A DNA stretch of 64,000 nucleotides from NCBI GenBank assembly GCA_964445815.1, contig CAYULW010000003.1, forward strand, positions 124,001 through 188,000. The letters run 5' to 3'. Shown one piece after another: positions 53,140 through 61,414 of the stretch (positions within the stretch are counted from its first letter, which is position 1; each line of letters starts with the position of its first letter). Origin of the DNA: CAYULW01 sp964445815. Lineage in GTDB: Bacteria; Bacteroidota; Bacteroidia; Flavobacteriales_E; Vicingaceae. The notes beneath the pieces are model-generated. The model was not told where the DNA came from. It searched no databases and saw only the letters and a program-made list of their open reading frames with translations. Both the position numbers and the translations under genes were made by a program.

Positions 53140-53877
53140 CTATGCCTTGATTAATTCAAGTTTTAAATAGACTTTATTTCCTTTCTCATCAAAAAAATGA
53201 GCATTTGAATAAGCTCCATGAGTCAGTGCACGAAGTTTATTGATATGGTTTTTAAATGTATCGACCTCATCAAGATCTAATTCGCAAAGATCATTGAAAT
53301 CTTTTTTCAGGTTTAGATTTCCTTCTTCTTCTTTTTTTGTCTCGTAATCTAGCTTTAAAATACTTTCAAGATGATTGTTTAGTAATTCAATCTCTGTGTC
53401 AAGAATCTTATTGTAAGCCGTAAAAGAGGTGTCCCAGCTTTCTATTTTTACTTCTTTTTGGCATATGGTTAAGCCATGATCAAGCTCTTCATCAATTTCA
53501 TGAATAGTTGCCCCGGCAGGTAAGCCATTGATAATTGAAAAAACTTGAGGATACCAACCTCTATTGTTTGGGTTAAGGCCCGGATGAACATTAATGCATC
53601 GAGTATTATTAACCAATTCTGGCGGAAATATTTGCTTACAATGAAGAGAAATTATCATGTAATAATCATTAACAAGACCGTCTACATTGTGCTTCACCCA
53701 AAGTGGTTTGATCCATGAAGCATCTTTATATTTTTCAACTAGATCTTTGCTGTTTGGACTAAACGCATAATCAAAGCTAAAATCAGATTTGCCTTCAAAT
53801 TCCATAGATTTTATAAGATCTATAAATCGATTAAGCAAAGGGTCGTTATCCGTTATTAATAATACCTTTTTGTTCAT
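53140..53877 (-). CDS. Sugar N-formyltransferase (acts on a 4-amino sugar nucleotide)
   Basis: A protein of 245 residues of the methionyl-tRNA formyltransferase fold. The catalytic triad is in place: Asn96 and His98 in CINVHPGLNPNNRGWYPQ, and Asp133 in IDEELDHGLTI. These spacings match the sugar N-formyltransferases (VioF and WlaRD types), which transfer the formyl group of N10-formyl-tetrahydrofolate to a 4-amino-6-deoxysugar nucleotide. Met-tRNA formyltransferases are longer and differ at the C-terminus. It is the last of four minus-strand genes: 2,3-dehydratase, reductase, aminotransferase, formyltransferase. It is separated from the aminotransferase by 158 bases. A nearby sugar aminotransferase supports the role. 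Confidence 0.82.
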   Translation of the reverse strand: MNKKVLLITDNDPLLNRFIDLIKSMEFEGKSDFSFDYAFSPNSKDLVEKYKDASWIKPLWVKHNVDGLVNDYYMIISLHCKQIFPPELVNNTRCINVHPGLNPNNRGWYPQVFSIINGLPAGATIHEIDEELDHGLTICQKEVKIESWDTSFTAYNKILDTEIELLNNHLESILKLDYETKKEEEGNLNLKKDFNDLCELDLDEVDTFKNHINKLRALTHGAYSNAHFFDEKGNKVYLKLELIKA

Positions 53878-53957
53878 GGATAGTCTGTTTATATGCGATA
53901 TTTATTATGTTTCAAGTTACAAAAATCACTCTTTTAACTTAAATTTTTACGTCAATC

Positions 53958-54035
53958 AAGAACTATTTTATCAGTGTTTTCCGAGACAAGAATTTCAATA
54001 AAATGCATCTGGTATTTAGGAAACACTTTGTTCTT
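53958..54035. repeat. Imperfect inverted repeat between aminotransferase and formyltransferase
   Basis: AAGAAC (53958) and CAGTGTTTTCC (53972) mirror GGAAACACTTTGTTCTT (54019-54035) with a bulge. It starts right after the aminotransferase stop on the minus strand, so it could form a long-range hairpin in the transcript. Role unknown. Confidence 0.35.
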
Positions 54036-55133
54036 CTATTTACAACTCTCTTTTACAATATCAATTATTCTTCTCATTTCATCCAAAGTAAGATTGTAGT
54101 ATAGGGGAAGGCAAATTATTCGACTTGAGATATCTTCGGATGTAGGGGTTGGACTGTAATCGACAATATTGGTGAAAGTGTTTACAGAGGGATAAAAATA
54201 TCTTCTAGGAAATATTCCTGAATGGGCTAAATTATCCATTGTTTTCAGTAGTAATATCTCTGATTCAAAAATGACCGGGAAGTAGGAATAATTCATGGAG
54301 TTTTTAAAGTTCTTTTGAAAAGACAATGCCTTGACATCCGATAATGCATTTAAATAATACTCATATTTTTCCTTCCTGTCTAACAATACCGAATCGAATA
54401 ATGTAAGGTTTGCAAGCCCTAATGCTGCGTGCACCTCAGTCATTTTTCCGTTAAAGCCGTCTTCGACAATGTCTTTATTGCTATCATGTCCGAAAAATCT
54501 TATGCGATTCATTCTTTCCGCAAGTACATTGTCGGTGGTAATACATCCTCCACCTTCACCTGTGTTAAACAGTTTTGTTGCATGCAAACTTGTGGCTGTG
54601 ATGTCGCCGTAATTAAAAACAGACTTACCATTGATTTTAGTTCCAATAGCATGAGCACCATCATAAATGACTTTTAAGTTATTCCTTTTTGCAATTTCAT
54701 CTATAGCATCTACATCACAAGAATTTCCAAAAACATGCACTGGCATAATAGCAGCAGTATTTTTATTAATCAAAGACTCAATCTTATTTGGGTCAATGTT
54801 TAAAGTATCCGACTCTATATCACAAAAGACAGGTGTACAACCTTCCCATTTAATGGCACTAATAGTTGCTACCCATGTGAATGATGGAACAATTATTTCA
54901 CCTTTGATGTCAAGAGCCTTAATGGCGATTTGTAGTGCTAAAGTTCCATTGGCAACCAATGAAAAGTTATTGCAATCTAACTTAGCTACTAGTTCTTTTT
55001 CCAATTGTTGTACCAAAGGGCCATTGTGAGTTAAAATCCCTCTATCCCAAACTCCTTCGAGGATGCTTTTAAAGTCGTCTAGAGGAGCTAAGGTAGGTTG
55101 TGTAACATAAATACTTTTAGCTTGCTTGCTCAT
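54036..55133 (-). CDS. PLP-dependent sugar aminotransferase (DegT/DnrJ/EryC1/StrS family)
   Basis: A protein of 365 residues, typical length. The PLP lysine is K187 in SLHATKLFNTGEGGGCIT. Asp158 in VIYDGAHAIG pairs with the pyridine nitrogen, and LTHNGPLVQQLEKEL is the usual N-terminal motif. IVPSFTWVATISAI and PVHVFGNSCDVDAI also match. Sequences of the SLHATKLFN type are common in enzymes that put an amino group at C4 of 4-keto-6-deoxy sugars. Preceding genes should supply a 2,6-dideoxy-4-keto sugar, and the following gene would formylate the amine. Its start overlaps the oxidoreductase end by 17 bases. Confidence 0.9.
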   Translation of the reverse strand: MSKQAKSIYVTQPTLAPLDDFKSILEGVWDRGILTHNGPLVQQLEKELVAKLDCNNFSLVANGTLALQIAIKALDIKGEIIVPSFTWVATISAIKWEGCTPVFCDIESDTLNIDPNKIESLINKNTAAIMPVHVFGNSCDVDAIDEIAKRNNLKVIYDGAHAIGTKINGKSVFNYGDITATSLHATKLFNTGEGGGCITTDNVLAERMNRIRFFGHDSNKDIVEDGFNGKMTEVHAALGLANLTLFDSVLLDRKEKYEYYLNALSDVKALSFQKNFKNSMNYSYFPVIFESEILLLKTMDNLAHSGIFPRRYFYPSVNTFTNIVDYSPTPTSEDISSRIICLPLYYNLTLDEMRRIIDIVKESCK

Positions 55134-56094
55134 ATATGTTTTGTAATAATTTAGACTGATTGATGTTATCTATATTCTCTTGTTGTATTAAACCCGGATT
55201 AGAGACAACCTTATAAAAGTGCTGTAACATATTCATAAAATGATTACATGAAGGAACATTAATAACCATGGAATCTTCGCCCGCCACTTTAATTAGAATA
55301 GAGGGTTCAAACCCAGGAGGTGCTGTAAATATGCGCTCTGTTGATATGATACCTTTTGTTCCAAACAATTCAACATTGCATCGATAGTAATTGTCAAAAC
55401 CAAATGAAATTTCAGAAAATAGACTAGAGTTTTTTTGCTTTAAGAATGCTCCACCATAAATGTCAACGCCCATCGTTCTGTCAATATGCATGGATGAGGC
55501 TTTTACATCGATATCATTGCCTAAAATAATTTGAGAAATCTTCACCGGATACGCACCGGCATCGTAGAGGGCACCACCACCTAAATTTGCATCATAGCGA
55601 ATATTTGTCTTATCGGGAAATGGCGGAAACTCGAATGAACTTCTCATGTACTTTAGTTCACCAATTATATTGCTTTCCAATTGCTTTTTCAAAACTTGGA
55701 GTTGAGTATGAAACCTAAATTGGAAGTTCTCAACCAAGGCGACATTTTTTTTATTGGATAAGTGCGTTAATTCTGTAACTTCTTCCAAGCTCATGGCTAA
55801 GGATTTTTCAACCAAAACATGAATGCCTTTTTGCAGACTTTCCTTTACCCATTGAAAGTGTAAGGAATTTGGTAGCGGGATATAAACCGCATCGATTATA
55901 TCCTTATATAGAATGCTATCATACCCTTCAAATACTTGGCAAGAAAACTTGGAAGTGAGCTCTTGTTCTTTGCTTATATTTCGAGTTGCAACGCCAACAA
56001 AATCATAGATTTCAGGTAATTCCAATATGGCAGGAATAACTGATCTAGTAGCGATATTCGCTGCACCCAATATACCTATTCTTAGTTTTTTCAT
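55117..56094 (-). CDS. Gfo/Idh/MocA oxidoreductase, probable NDP-sugar 3-ketoreductase
   Basis: A protein of 325 residues. An N-terminal Rossmann fold (LRIGILGAANIATRSVIPAI, then VGVATRN) is followed by the conserved lysine motif EKSLAMSLEEV (EKP-type) and a Gfo/Idh C-terminal domain (GGGALYDAGAYPVKISQIIL, where GxxxDxGxYP is the hallmark). In deoxysugar pathways members of this family, such as the KijD10 and EryBII/TylC1 groups as I know them, reduce the C3 ketone left by the 2,3-dehydratase. The upstream dehydratase overlaps its start by one base (TAATG) and the downstream aminotransferase by 17, so the four genes form one unit. The exact stereochemistry cannot be predicted. Confidence 0.85.
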   Translation of the reverse strand: MKKLRIGILGAANIATRSVIPAILELPEIYDFVGVATRNISKEQELTSKFSCQVFEGYDSILYKDIIDAVYIPLPNSLHFQWVKESLQKGIHVLVEKSLAMSLEEVTELTHLSNKKNVALVENFQFRFHTQLQVLKKQLESNIIGELKYMRSSFEFPPFPDKTNIRYDANLGGGALYDAGAYPVKISQIILGNDIDVKASSMHIDRTMGVDIYGGAFLKQKNSSLFSEISFGFDNYYRCNVELFGTKGIISTERIFTAPPGFEPSILIKVAGEDSMVINVPSCNHFMNMLQHFYKVVSNPGLIQQENIDNINQSKLLQNIYEQAS

Positions 56095-57506
56095 TATGAG
56101 TTAAATGGAATAGCCGAAATTAAACTTCTTGCTTGAATATTAATGTAGTTGTTGAATTGAACAAAAGTTTGAAGTTGATTTAAGGTCATCCAGATATAAT
56201 TGTCAGGGAGTTCATTACTTATTTCATCATCACACTTAACAATTAAATTTCTGTTTTGCTCTCTGTAAAACCTTCCACCTTCTTCTGATTGATAGGTGTC
56301 AAAGATAACTTTAGATGAATCTACATTAAGAATGTATTCAAGATAGGGCAATTCACTTATGGAATTTTTATTATTGTAATTACCAGTCAAGCACTGTACA
56401 GTTGGAGCCAATTCGATCATATCAAAATTTCCGCATTCTACTTTTGCCTGAACAATAAAATGTAGAGTCCCTTTTATTTCTTTGCAAATAAATGCACATA
56501 TACCTTCTTGTGCAGGTTTAACCAATGGTTGATGCCATTTTGTAACCTCTCTGCTCGATATTTCAATTTCCGCTCCAATTACACTAAAATATTTATGCTC
56601 TGATTGATGAATTTCACGATCAGTAATGATCCAATCGTTCAGTTTGCTTAAGGGTATGGTATTAACATTCAATTCAACTTTGCATTTCAGATCTGTAATA
56701 AAAGATAAGATGTCAGTAAATGAATTTTTGAAATAGTTGTCAACTGTATAACTGCTTAGAAGACTTCTGCTTATTGCATTTAAGCTGAATTGATCGGCAA
56801 TTTCTTCCAATTGACTTTCGGATAAGTTTGCATATGGTATTCCTGAAACTACAGTTCTAGAATCCATGTTCACAACGTTGTCGTGACACATTAAGTGTTT
56901 GATTTGTCCGAGTGTTACCCAAATAAAATTTTGCTTAAGTTCAATCTCATCTTCTACCTGAATAATGATGTTTCTATTTCTTTTTTTCAGAAAGCGACCA
57001 CCCTGTTCAGACTGCAGTTGATCTAACAATATGTTTCTTTGTGGTGCATTTTGAAAATAACTCAGATAGTCAGGTGATTTACCTTTGTGGATTCGAGTAT
57101 AATTACTTTTGGTGGCTTGAAGAGTAGGGGATAATTGAACATTGTTCACATTTCCAGGTTCAATTTTGGCCTGCATTAAAAAATGAATGACACCTTCAAA
57201 TTCTTTTACTATAAAACCTAAATATCCGATTTCTGGTTGGTTGATAATCGGTTGGGTCCAGTGACCTACCATACCTGAGTTTGTTTTGACATCGATGCCC
57301 ATGATGCTAAAAAAGTTTCCGCTTTCATGTCTCAACGAATTCGCATCAAGATGCCATTTGCTGAGCTCAGAAAAGGTTGTTCTGTTCACCTTGACTTCAA
57401 CCAAGTCATTTTGGGTTTTAATCCATTCTAAGATTTCTGATAAGCTGTTAAGACAATTTTTAACCGATAAGGCGCTTTTTAAAAATCTATCGTTGTTAAA
57501 ATTCAT
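56094..57506 (-). CDS. NDP-hexose 2,3-dehydratase (EvaA/TylX3/SpnO family)
   Basis: About 470 residues from the ATG at 57506; the frame is open 8 codons further to a TTG. The protein is two tandem copies of one domain of about 230 residues, as in this family. Each has FSxxxxxxxxxxREV/MVxxWxQP, FIxKExxGxxHFxxQAKxExGN, LxPTxQxxxxNY, DxxQSExGGRFxxxxNRNxI and WxTLxQ. Family members remove water across C2-C3 of a 4-keto-6-deoxy sugar nucleotide, the entry step to 2-deoxysugars of macrolides, angucyclines and spinosyns. Its product needs a 3-ketoreductase, which is the next gene. The family is known to me mainly from actinomycetes; here it sits in a Bacteroidota glycan locus. Confidence 0.88.
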   Translation of the reverse strand: MNFNNDRFLKSALSVKNCLNSLSEILEWIKTQNDLVEVKVNRTTFSELSKWHLDANSLRHESGNFFSIMGIDVKTNSGMVGHWTQPIINQPEIGYLGFIVKEFEGVIHFLMQAKIEPGNVNNVQLSPTLQATKSNYTRIHKGKSPDYLSYFQNAPQRNILLDQLQSEQGGRFLKKRNRNIIIQVEDEIELKQNFIWVTLGQIKHLMCHDNVVNMDSRTVVSGIPYANLSESQLEEIADQFSLNAISRSLLSSYTVDNYFKNSFTDILSFITDLKCKVELNVNTIPLSKLNDWIITDREIHQSEHKYFSVIGAEIEISSREVTKWHQPLVKPAQEGICAFICKEIKGTLHFIVQAKVECGNFDMIELAPTVQCLTGNYNNKNSISELPYLEYILNVDSSKVIFDTYQSEEGGRFYREQNRNLIVKCDDEISNELPDNYIWMTLNQLQTFVQFNNYINIQARSLISAIPFNS

Positions 57507-57860
57507 TGTGGGTTTCTTCTTTGAAAACAATTCAGTATTTGAATTGGGCTTATTCTCCTGCTTTAAAATACGTTGGTGAATCGATTATTGTTCTTGATAT
57601 CTGAGTTTTAAAAAACATGTTGACAAAACTGGTGGATAAAGGTATGAAATTGAAAACTACATGTAGGAACTAAAAGAAGGAGAATGTTGTGAAAATTTAA
57701 ATTTTCAATTGCTATGGAGTATCTAAACAATAATCAGATGTGTATTACCAACCATGAACAAGCTTTAAATTCATTTTAGCTTGCGAATAATATTTACTTT
57801 TATCGCCTCATTAATTCTAACAAATCCTTATCCGAAAAGAGGATAAGAACTCAATTAATA
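57507..57860. other. Intergenic region between the deoxysugar operon and an FkbM methyltransferase
   Basis: About 350 AT-rich bases without a convincing gene. It must hold the leftward promoter of the four-gene cassette and the rightward promoter of the methyltransferase. It includes a perfect 16-bp palindrome at 57691-57706 and a TACTTTTA box about 60 bases before the rightward ATG, without a good -33 element. No promoter can be called with confidence. Confidence 0.5.
57691..57706. promoter_or_regulatory. 16-bp perfect palindrome in divergent intergenic region
   Basis: GAAAATTTAAATTTTC is a perfect inverted repeat located between two divergent operons. It may be an operator site; its A/T composition makes chance occurrence in this background plausible. 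Confidence 0.3.
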
Positions 57861-58739
57861 ATGAATACAATACTCATTAAAATCCTGAATAAATTAAAGC
57901 TTTTAGGTTACTTAAATATCAATGGAAGTATAAGGCTAAATGATCAGAGTTTTAAGGTGCCAATTCTTCAAAAGGTTGGTTTGTCAAACTTATTCATGAC
58001 AGAGCCTTGGATGATCAAATTGTTGAATATCGTGCTAGCTGTCGATGGAAAAGGGTTTATTGATGTTGGCGTTAATATAGGGCAGACACTTTTGAAATTA
58101 AGAAGTGTTTCTTCAGATATTGAATATATTGGCTTTGAACCTAATCCACAATGCGTGTCTTATGTTAATAAATTGATTAAAGAAAATAACATTCAACACA
58201 CTCGGATAATACCTGTTGGGATTTCAAATCAAAATGAAATTGGTGAATTGCGTCTTTTTAGTCAAGGAGAAACTGATTCCCAAGCTTCCATCGTTAAAGA
58301 TTTTAGAATCAATCACCCGGTCTCAAAAGTGGAATATATTCCATTATTTGAACTGTCTAAAATTAAGGAGACAATAGATATGGATGGAGCTTCTGTATTG
58401 AAAATAGACGTTGAAGGTGCAGAATTAGAGGTTATTAAGGGGTTTTATGAAGGTATAAAAAAGACTAACCCAATTATATTGATGGAAATCCTTCCTGTAA
58501 ATGCTTATCATAACGATCATGATATCGGCATTGAACGACAAAATGAAATTCAAAATCTGTTATCTGATGCCGGATATTCCATGTATCGTGTCATTAAGGA
58601 GAAAGAGGTGCTTAAGGATTTAGAAGAGATACAAGAAATTGGGATTCATACGGACTTGAACAGGTGCGAGTACGTTATGGTTCCGGACAACAAGAAGACA
58701 GAATTTGAAAATGCGTGTAAGCAACAATTAGCCAAGTAA
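57861..58739 (+). CDS. FkbM family methyltransferase
   Basis: A protein of 292 residues. The SAM site is FIDVGVNIGQTLLKL (motif I, DVGVNIG), with IEYIGFEPNPQCVSYVNKLI for motif II (EPNP), and the late FkbM motif LKIDVEGAELEVIKGF, which marks the family. FkbM enzymes O-methylate polyketides, sugars and glycans. In this locus a methylated sugar is the reasonable target, but this is inference. It is transcribed divergently from the deoxysugar operon and converges with the epimerase gene. Confidence 0.85.
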   Translation: MNTILIKILNKLKLLGYLNINGSIRLNDQSFKVPILQKVGLSNLFMTEPWMIKLLNIVLAVDGKGFIDVGVNIGQTLLKLRSVSSDIEYIGFEPNPQCVSYVNKLIKENNIQHTRIIPVGISNQNEIGELRLFSQGETDSQASIVKDFRINHPVSKVEYIPLFELSKIKETIDMDGASVLKIDVEGAELEVIKGFYEGIKKTNPIILMEILPVNAYHNDHDIGIERQNEIQNLLSDAGYSMYRVIKEKEVLKDLEEIQEIGIHTDLNRCEYVMVPDNKKTEFENACKQQLAK

Positions 58740-58775
58740 ATTAACACCAATATTGATTAAAGCGAAGTCGAGCTT

Positions 58776-59894
58776 TTAATTGTATTTGTGTTTCGAACTT
58801 AAAAGTATATCTGTAATTAATTCACTTGAATTTCCATCACCATAAGGGTTTGAAGAAAAAGCGACATGATTAGCCTTAACAAATTCAAACTTATTTTTGA
58901 GCTTACTAGGATTTGTTCCTACAAGAAAGGCTACTCCTGCAGAAACTCCCTCAGGACGCTCAGTAGTTTCCCTTAGTACTAAAACAGGGGTTTTAAATGA
59001 TGGAGCTTCTTCTTGGATTCCTCCTGAATCAGATATAGCACAAAGTGAAACTTTTAACATTTTCAATAGATCACTATATACTAAAGGCTCTACCAATTTA
59101 ACATTGGGATATTGACTTAAATCTGAATCTAAAACTACTTGTCTAACATTAGGGTTGGGGTGTAGAGACCAAACAAATCCAATATTTGGGTGCTTTGAAG
59201 CTAATTCAGCAATTGCCTGAATTATAGTTTTTAAATTATCACCTTGGTTTTCTCTTCTATGACAAGTAATTAATACACATTTCTCAAATTGTTCAATATG
59301 CTTTAATTCGGGGTTTGTCCAGTCTGAATTAGCAAACTCTGCACTTTCAGAAATTCGTTGTAAAGCATCAACAACTGTATTTCCTACAACATGGATATTA
59401 GACTTATCAACTCCTTCATTGATTAAATTTTGTTGAGAAACTGAAGTAGGGCAAAAATGAAATTTAGCAGAGATTGAAGCAATCTTTCGATTGAACTCCT
59501 CAGGGAAAGGGTTTTCGAAGTCAAAACTTCTCAATCCGGCTTCTAAATGTGCAAATCTGATTTTGTTATAAAAACTGACTATTGAGGCAGACATTACTGT
59601 TGTTGTATCTCCTTGAGCTAAAATGATATCAGGTTTAGTTGTTTCTTGGTCTAAATAGGATTGAATTTGAGTAATGGCTCTGGAGGTCAATGAAGTTAAA
59701 GATTGAGATGGCTTCATGACATCCAAAACTTTGGTGGGTTTAATGTTAAACGTTTCCCAGTAGGGATCTAATAATTCTTTATGCTGAGCCGTATTAATCA
59801 CATCGAAATCAATACCTCTTTTTTCAATAGCCCAAATTACCGGTGCTACTTTTATGAGTTCAGGGCGGGTTCCAATTATAAAAGAAATTTTCAT
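58776..59894 (-). CDS. wecB: UDP-N-acetylglucosamine 2-epimerase (non-hydrolysing)
   Basis: A protein of 372 residues, the usual length. Family motifs: SFIIGTRPELIKVAPVI, LAQGDTTTVMSASIV, FAHLEAGLRSFDFENPFPEE (the nearby EEFNRKIAS follows), LITCHRRENQGDN and ISDSGGIQEEAPSFKTPVL with the uridine-binding Ser/Gly region. It interconverts UDP-GlcNAc and UDP-ManNAc, providing a precursor for glycans with ManNAc or ManNAcA. Its ATG follows the TAG of the upstream glycosyltransferase with no gap, so the two are co-transcribed and probably coupled. No ManNAc dehydrogenase is seen in the window. Confidence 0.92.
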   Translation of the reverse strand: MKISFIIGTRPELIKVAPVIWAIEKRGIDFDVINTAQHKELLDPYWETFNIKPTKVLDVMKPSQSLTSLTSRAITQIQSYLDQETTKPDIILAQGDTTTVMSASIVSFYNKIRFAHLEAGLRSFDFENPFPEEFNRKIASISAKFHFCPTSVSQQNLINEGVDKSNIHVVGNTVVDALQRISESAEFANSDWTNPELKHIEQFEKCVLITCHRRENQGDNLKTIIQAIAELASKHPNIGFVWSLHPNPNVRQVVLDSDLSQYPNVKLVEPLVYSDLLKMLKVSLCAISDSGGIQEEAPSFKTPVLVLRETTERPEGVSAGVAFLVGTNPSKLKNKFEFVKANHVAFSSNPYGDGNSSELITDILLSSKHKYN

Positions 59895-61019
59895 CTATTC
59901 AATTAGCTTTTTGTTCAATTTTAACAAGTAATTATTCAAGGAAAAGTGGTTGTAAAAGTAATCCTGAACTGCTTGTTTATCTGCTTTAGTTTCAGACATG
60001 AGTTCAATTGATTGTCTAATTTCCTCAGGTTTTGATAAGTCCGCTAGCTTTCCCAGTATAGAGTCATGAAAAATGGAATTTAGGCCGGGTAAATTATCTC
60101 CTAAAACGGGAATCCCATAAGACCAATATTCATATAATTTATTAGGTGCACAAAATCGATGATTGATAGAAACATCTTTATAAAGAATCACTCCAATGTC
60201 GGTTTCTAAGTAATACTTCTTCAATTCACTGTGTTTAACTTGACCAATAATTTTTATAAAACTACAATTGTATTCATTAATAAGATCTTGAACATCTTGT
60301 GTGAGAAGCCCAATAAATCTTACCTCATACTTATCCTCTTTGAGTTTTGAAACAGCAGATAGAAAGCTCTTTATATGATGTTTCAGACCAACGGCACCAA
60401 TATGTGTTATAACAATAGGATGATTGAAGCCAGTTTCGGGTTTTTTGACTTGACTCAAGTCTATCTGATTGTTGTTTGTATTTGGTAAAGTAAAAAAAGA
60501 GTCTTTATCGGATTTTTTAAATAGGCTCATCAAGAACTTAGTCCTATTTTCTTCCGGGGTTATAATCAAATTAATTTGATCACTATAGCGTTGTAATAAT
60601 TTGAAAAGTAATCTGTCTAATTTATTTAATCGTTTTGGTTCAATGACTTCATATTGTATGTAAACTACCTTATGTTTCTTACTTTTTGCTAGAAGGCTTA
60701 TGACTAAAGAAAAAATATCAATCGCAAAAAACGTAGTGAAGTGATTTCGCCATCTAAGTTTTTGCCTAAAAGCAAAAAAACTTAGTCTTAAGTATTTAGT
60801 GAGCTTCTGAATAAACGATTGATTAAAAAAAGTTTTCGATGAAGAGAATCGAAGAACAAAATTTTGATCTATATTTTGGTCATTAAAGAAGTTGTCATAA
60901 CCTTCTACAACACACTGAATACAATGAATTTTATGGCTTTCCTTTAAATGAAGCAACAATTGTTTCACCGGTGGTAATGTGCCAAATGAATTTAATGTTA
61001 TGAAACAGACCTTATTCAT
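59895..61019 (-). CDS. Glycosyltransferase (GT-B fold, family 4-like)
   Basis: A protein of 374 residues. The C-terminal half has the GT-B donor-binding signature: HPIVITHIGAVGLKHHIKSF, then YLETDIGVILYKDVSINHRF, then APNKLYEYWSYGIPVLGDNL, with a Glu-x7-Glu-like arrangement. The N-terminal part has short hydrophobic stretches (FVLRFSSSK, FFAIDIFSLVISLLA) and no clear membrane helix. It should transfer a sugar in assembling the glycan; substrate unknown. It is the upstream partner of the epimerase, which suggests, without proof, a link to ManNAc. It lies across a 395-base gap from the next, divergent, glycosyltransferase. Confidence 0.8.
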   Translation of the reverse strand: MNKVCFITLNSFGTLPPVKQLLLHLKESHKIHCIQCVVEGYDNFFNDQNIDQNFVLRFSSSKTFFNQSFIQKLTKYLRLSFFAFRQKLRWRNHFTTFFAIDIFSLVISLLAKSKKHKVVYIQYEVIEPKRLNKLDRLLFKLLQRYSDQINLIITPEENRTKFLMSLFKKSDKDSFFTLPNTNNNQIDLSQVKKPETGFNHPIVITHIGAVGLKHHIKSFLSAVSKLKEDKYEVRFIGLLTQDVQDLINEYNCSFIKIIGQVKHSELKKYYLETDIGVILYKDVSINHRFCAPNKLYEYWSYGIPVLGDNLPGLNSIFHDSILGKLADLSKPEEIRQSIELMSETKADKQAVQDYFYNHFSLNNYLLKLNKKLIE

Positions 61020-61414
61020 TCTTCAACATCAGATATAAAAGCATAATACACTTGCTTCATTTAAAAGAAGCTGTATTAGACGAGTTATTAATTTTAAAAA
61101 TTTAATGTCGCTGTGCAAGATTAATCTTTTGAATTGATTAGTGACAAAAAATACAAGGTTTAAAAAAAGATTTAGCCAATCTATATGGCCTTGGATGTTA
61201 AAGCAAAATTGATTTGGGATATATTCTGGACGTTTATCGATAAATCGTCATGTTGTACATTTTTTCTTCGGATTTAACCAGTTTTAGTGAAATTTTCAAT
61301 TGAACAAATCGCTGTTATTTGATTAACAAAATCAAATAAAACTGGGACAACATTATTCATATATTCGCGCACACACATTTGTGTTAAGGGATATGTAAAC
61401 CCCTTCAAGATTTC
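61020..61414. other. Intergenic region with palindromes and competing hairpins
   Basis: About 395 AT-rich bases between divergent glycosyltransferase genes. TTTATCGATAAA at 61233-61244 is a perfect palindrome flanked by GACG and CGTC. A complex inverted-repeat block lies at 61278-61345. No RNA gene or coding frame of good quality was found. The promoters of both flanking genes are expected here, but I cannot point to a convincing TAnnTTTG element. Confidence 0.5.
61278..61345 (+). promoter_or_regulatory. Two mutually exclusive hairpins in a leader region
   Basis: TTATTTGAT (61315-61323) can pair with ATCAAATAA (61331-61339), and CCAGTTTTA (61278-61286) can pair with TAAAACTGG (61337-61345). 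The two 3' arms overlap by three bases and neighbour each other, so both stems compete. This could be an attenuator-like leader; evidence is structural only. Confidence 0.3.

Noticed and set aside
54667..55029. 120-residue plus-strand ORF antisense to the aminotransferase
   Set aside because: It is a shadow frame over a clearly functional DegT-family gene.
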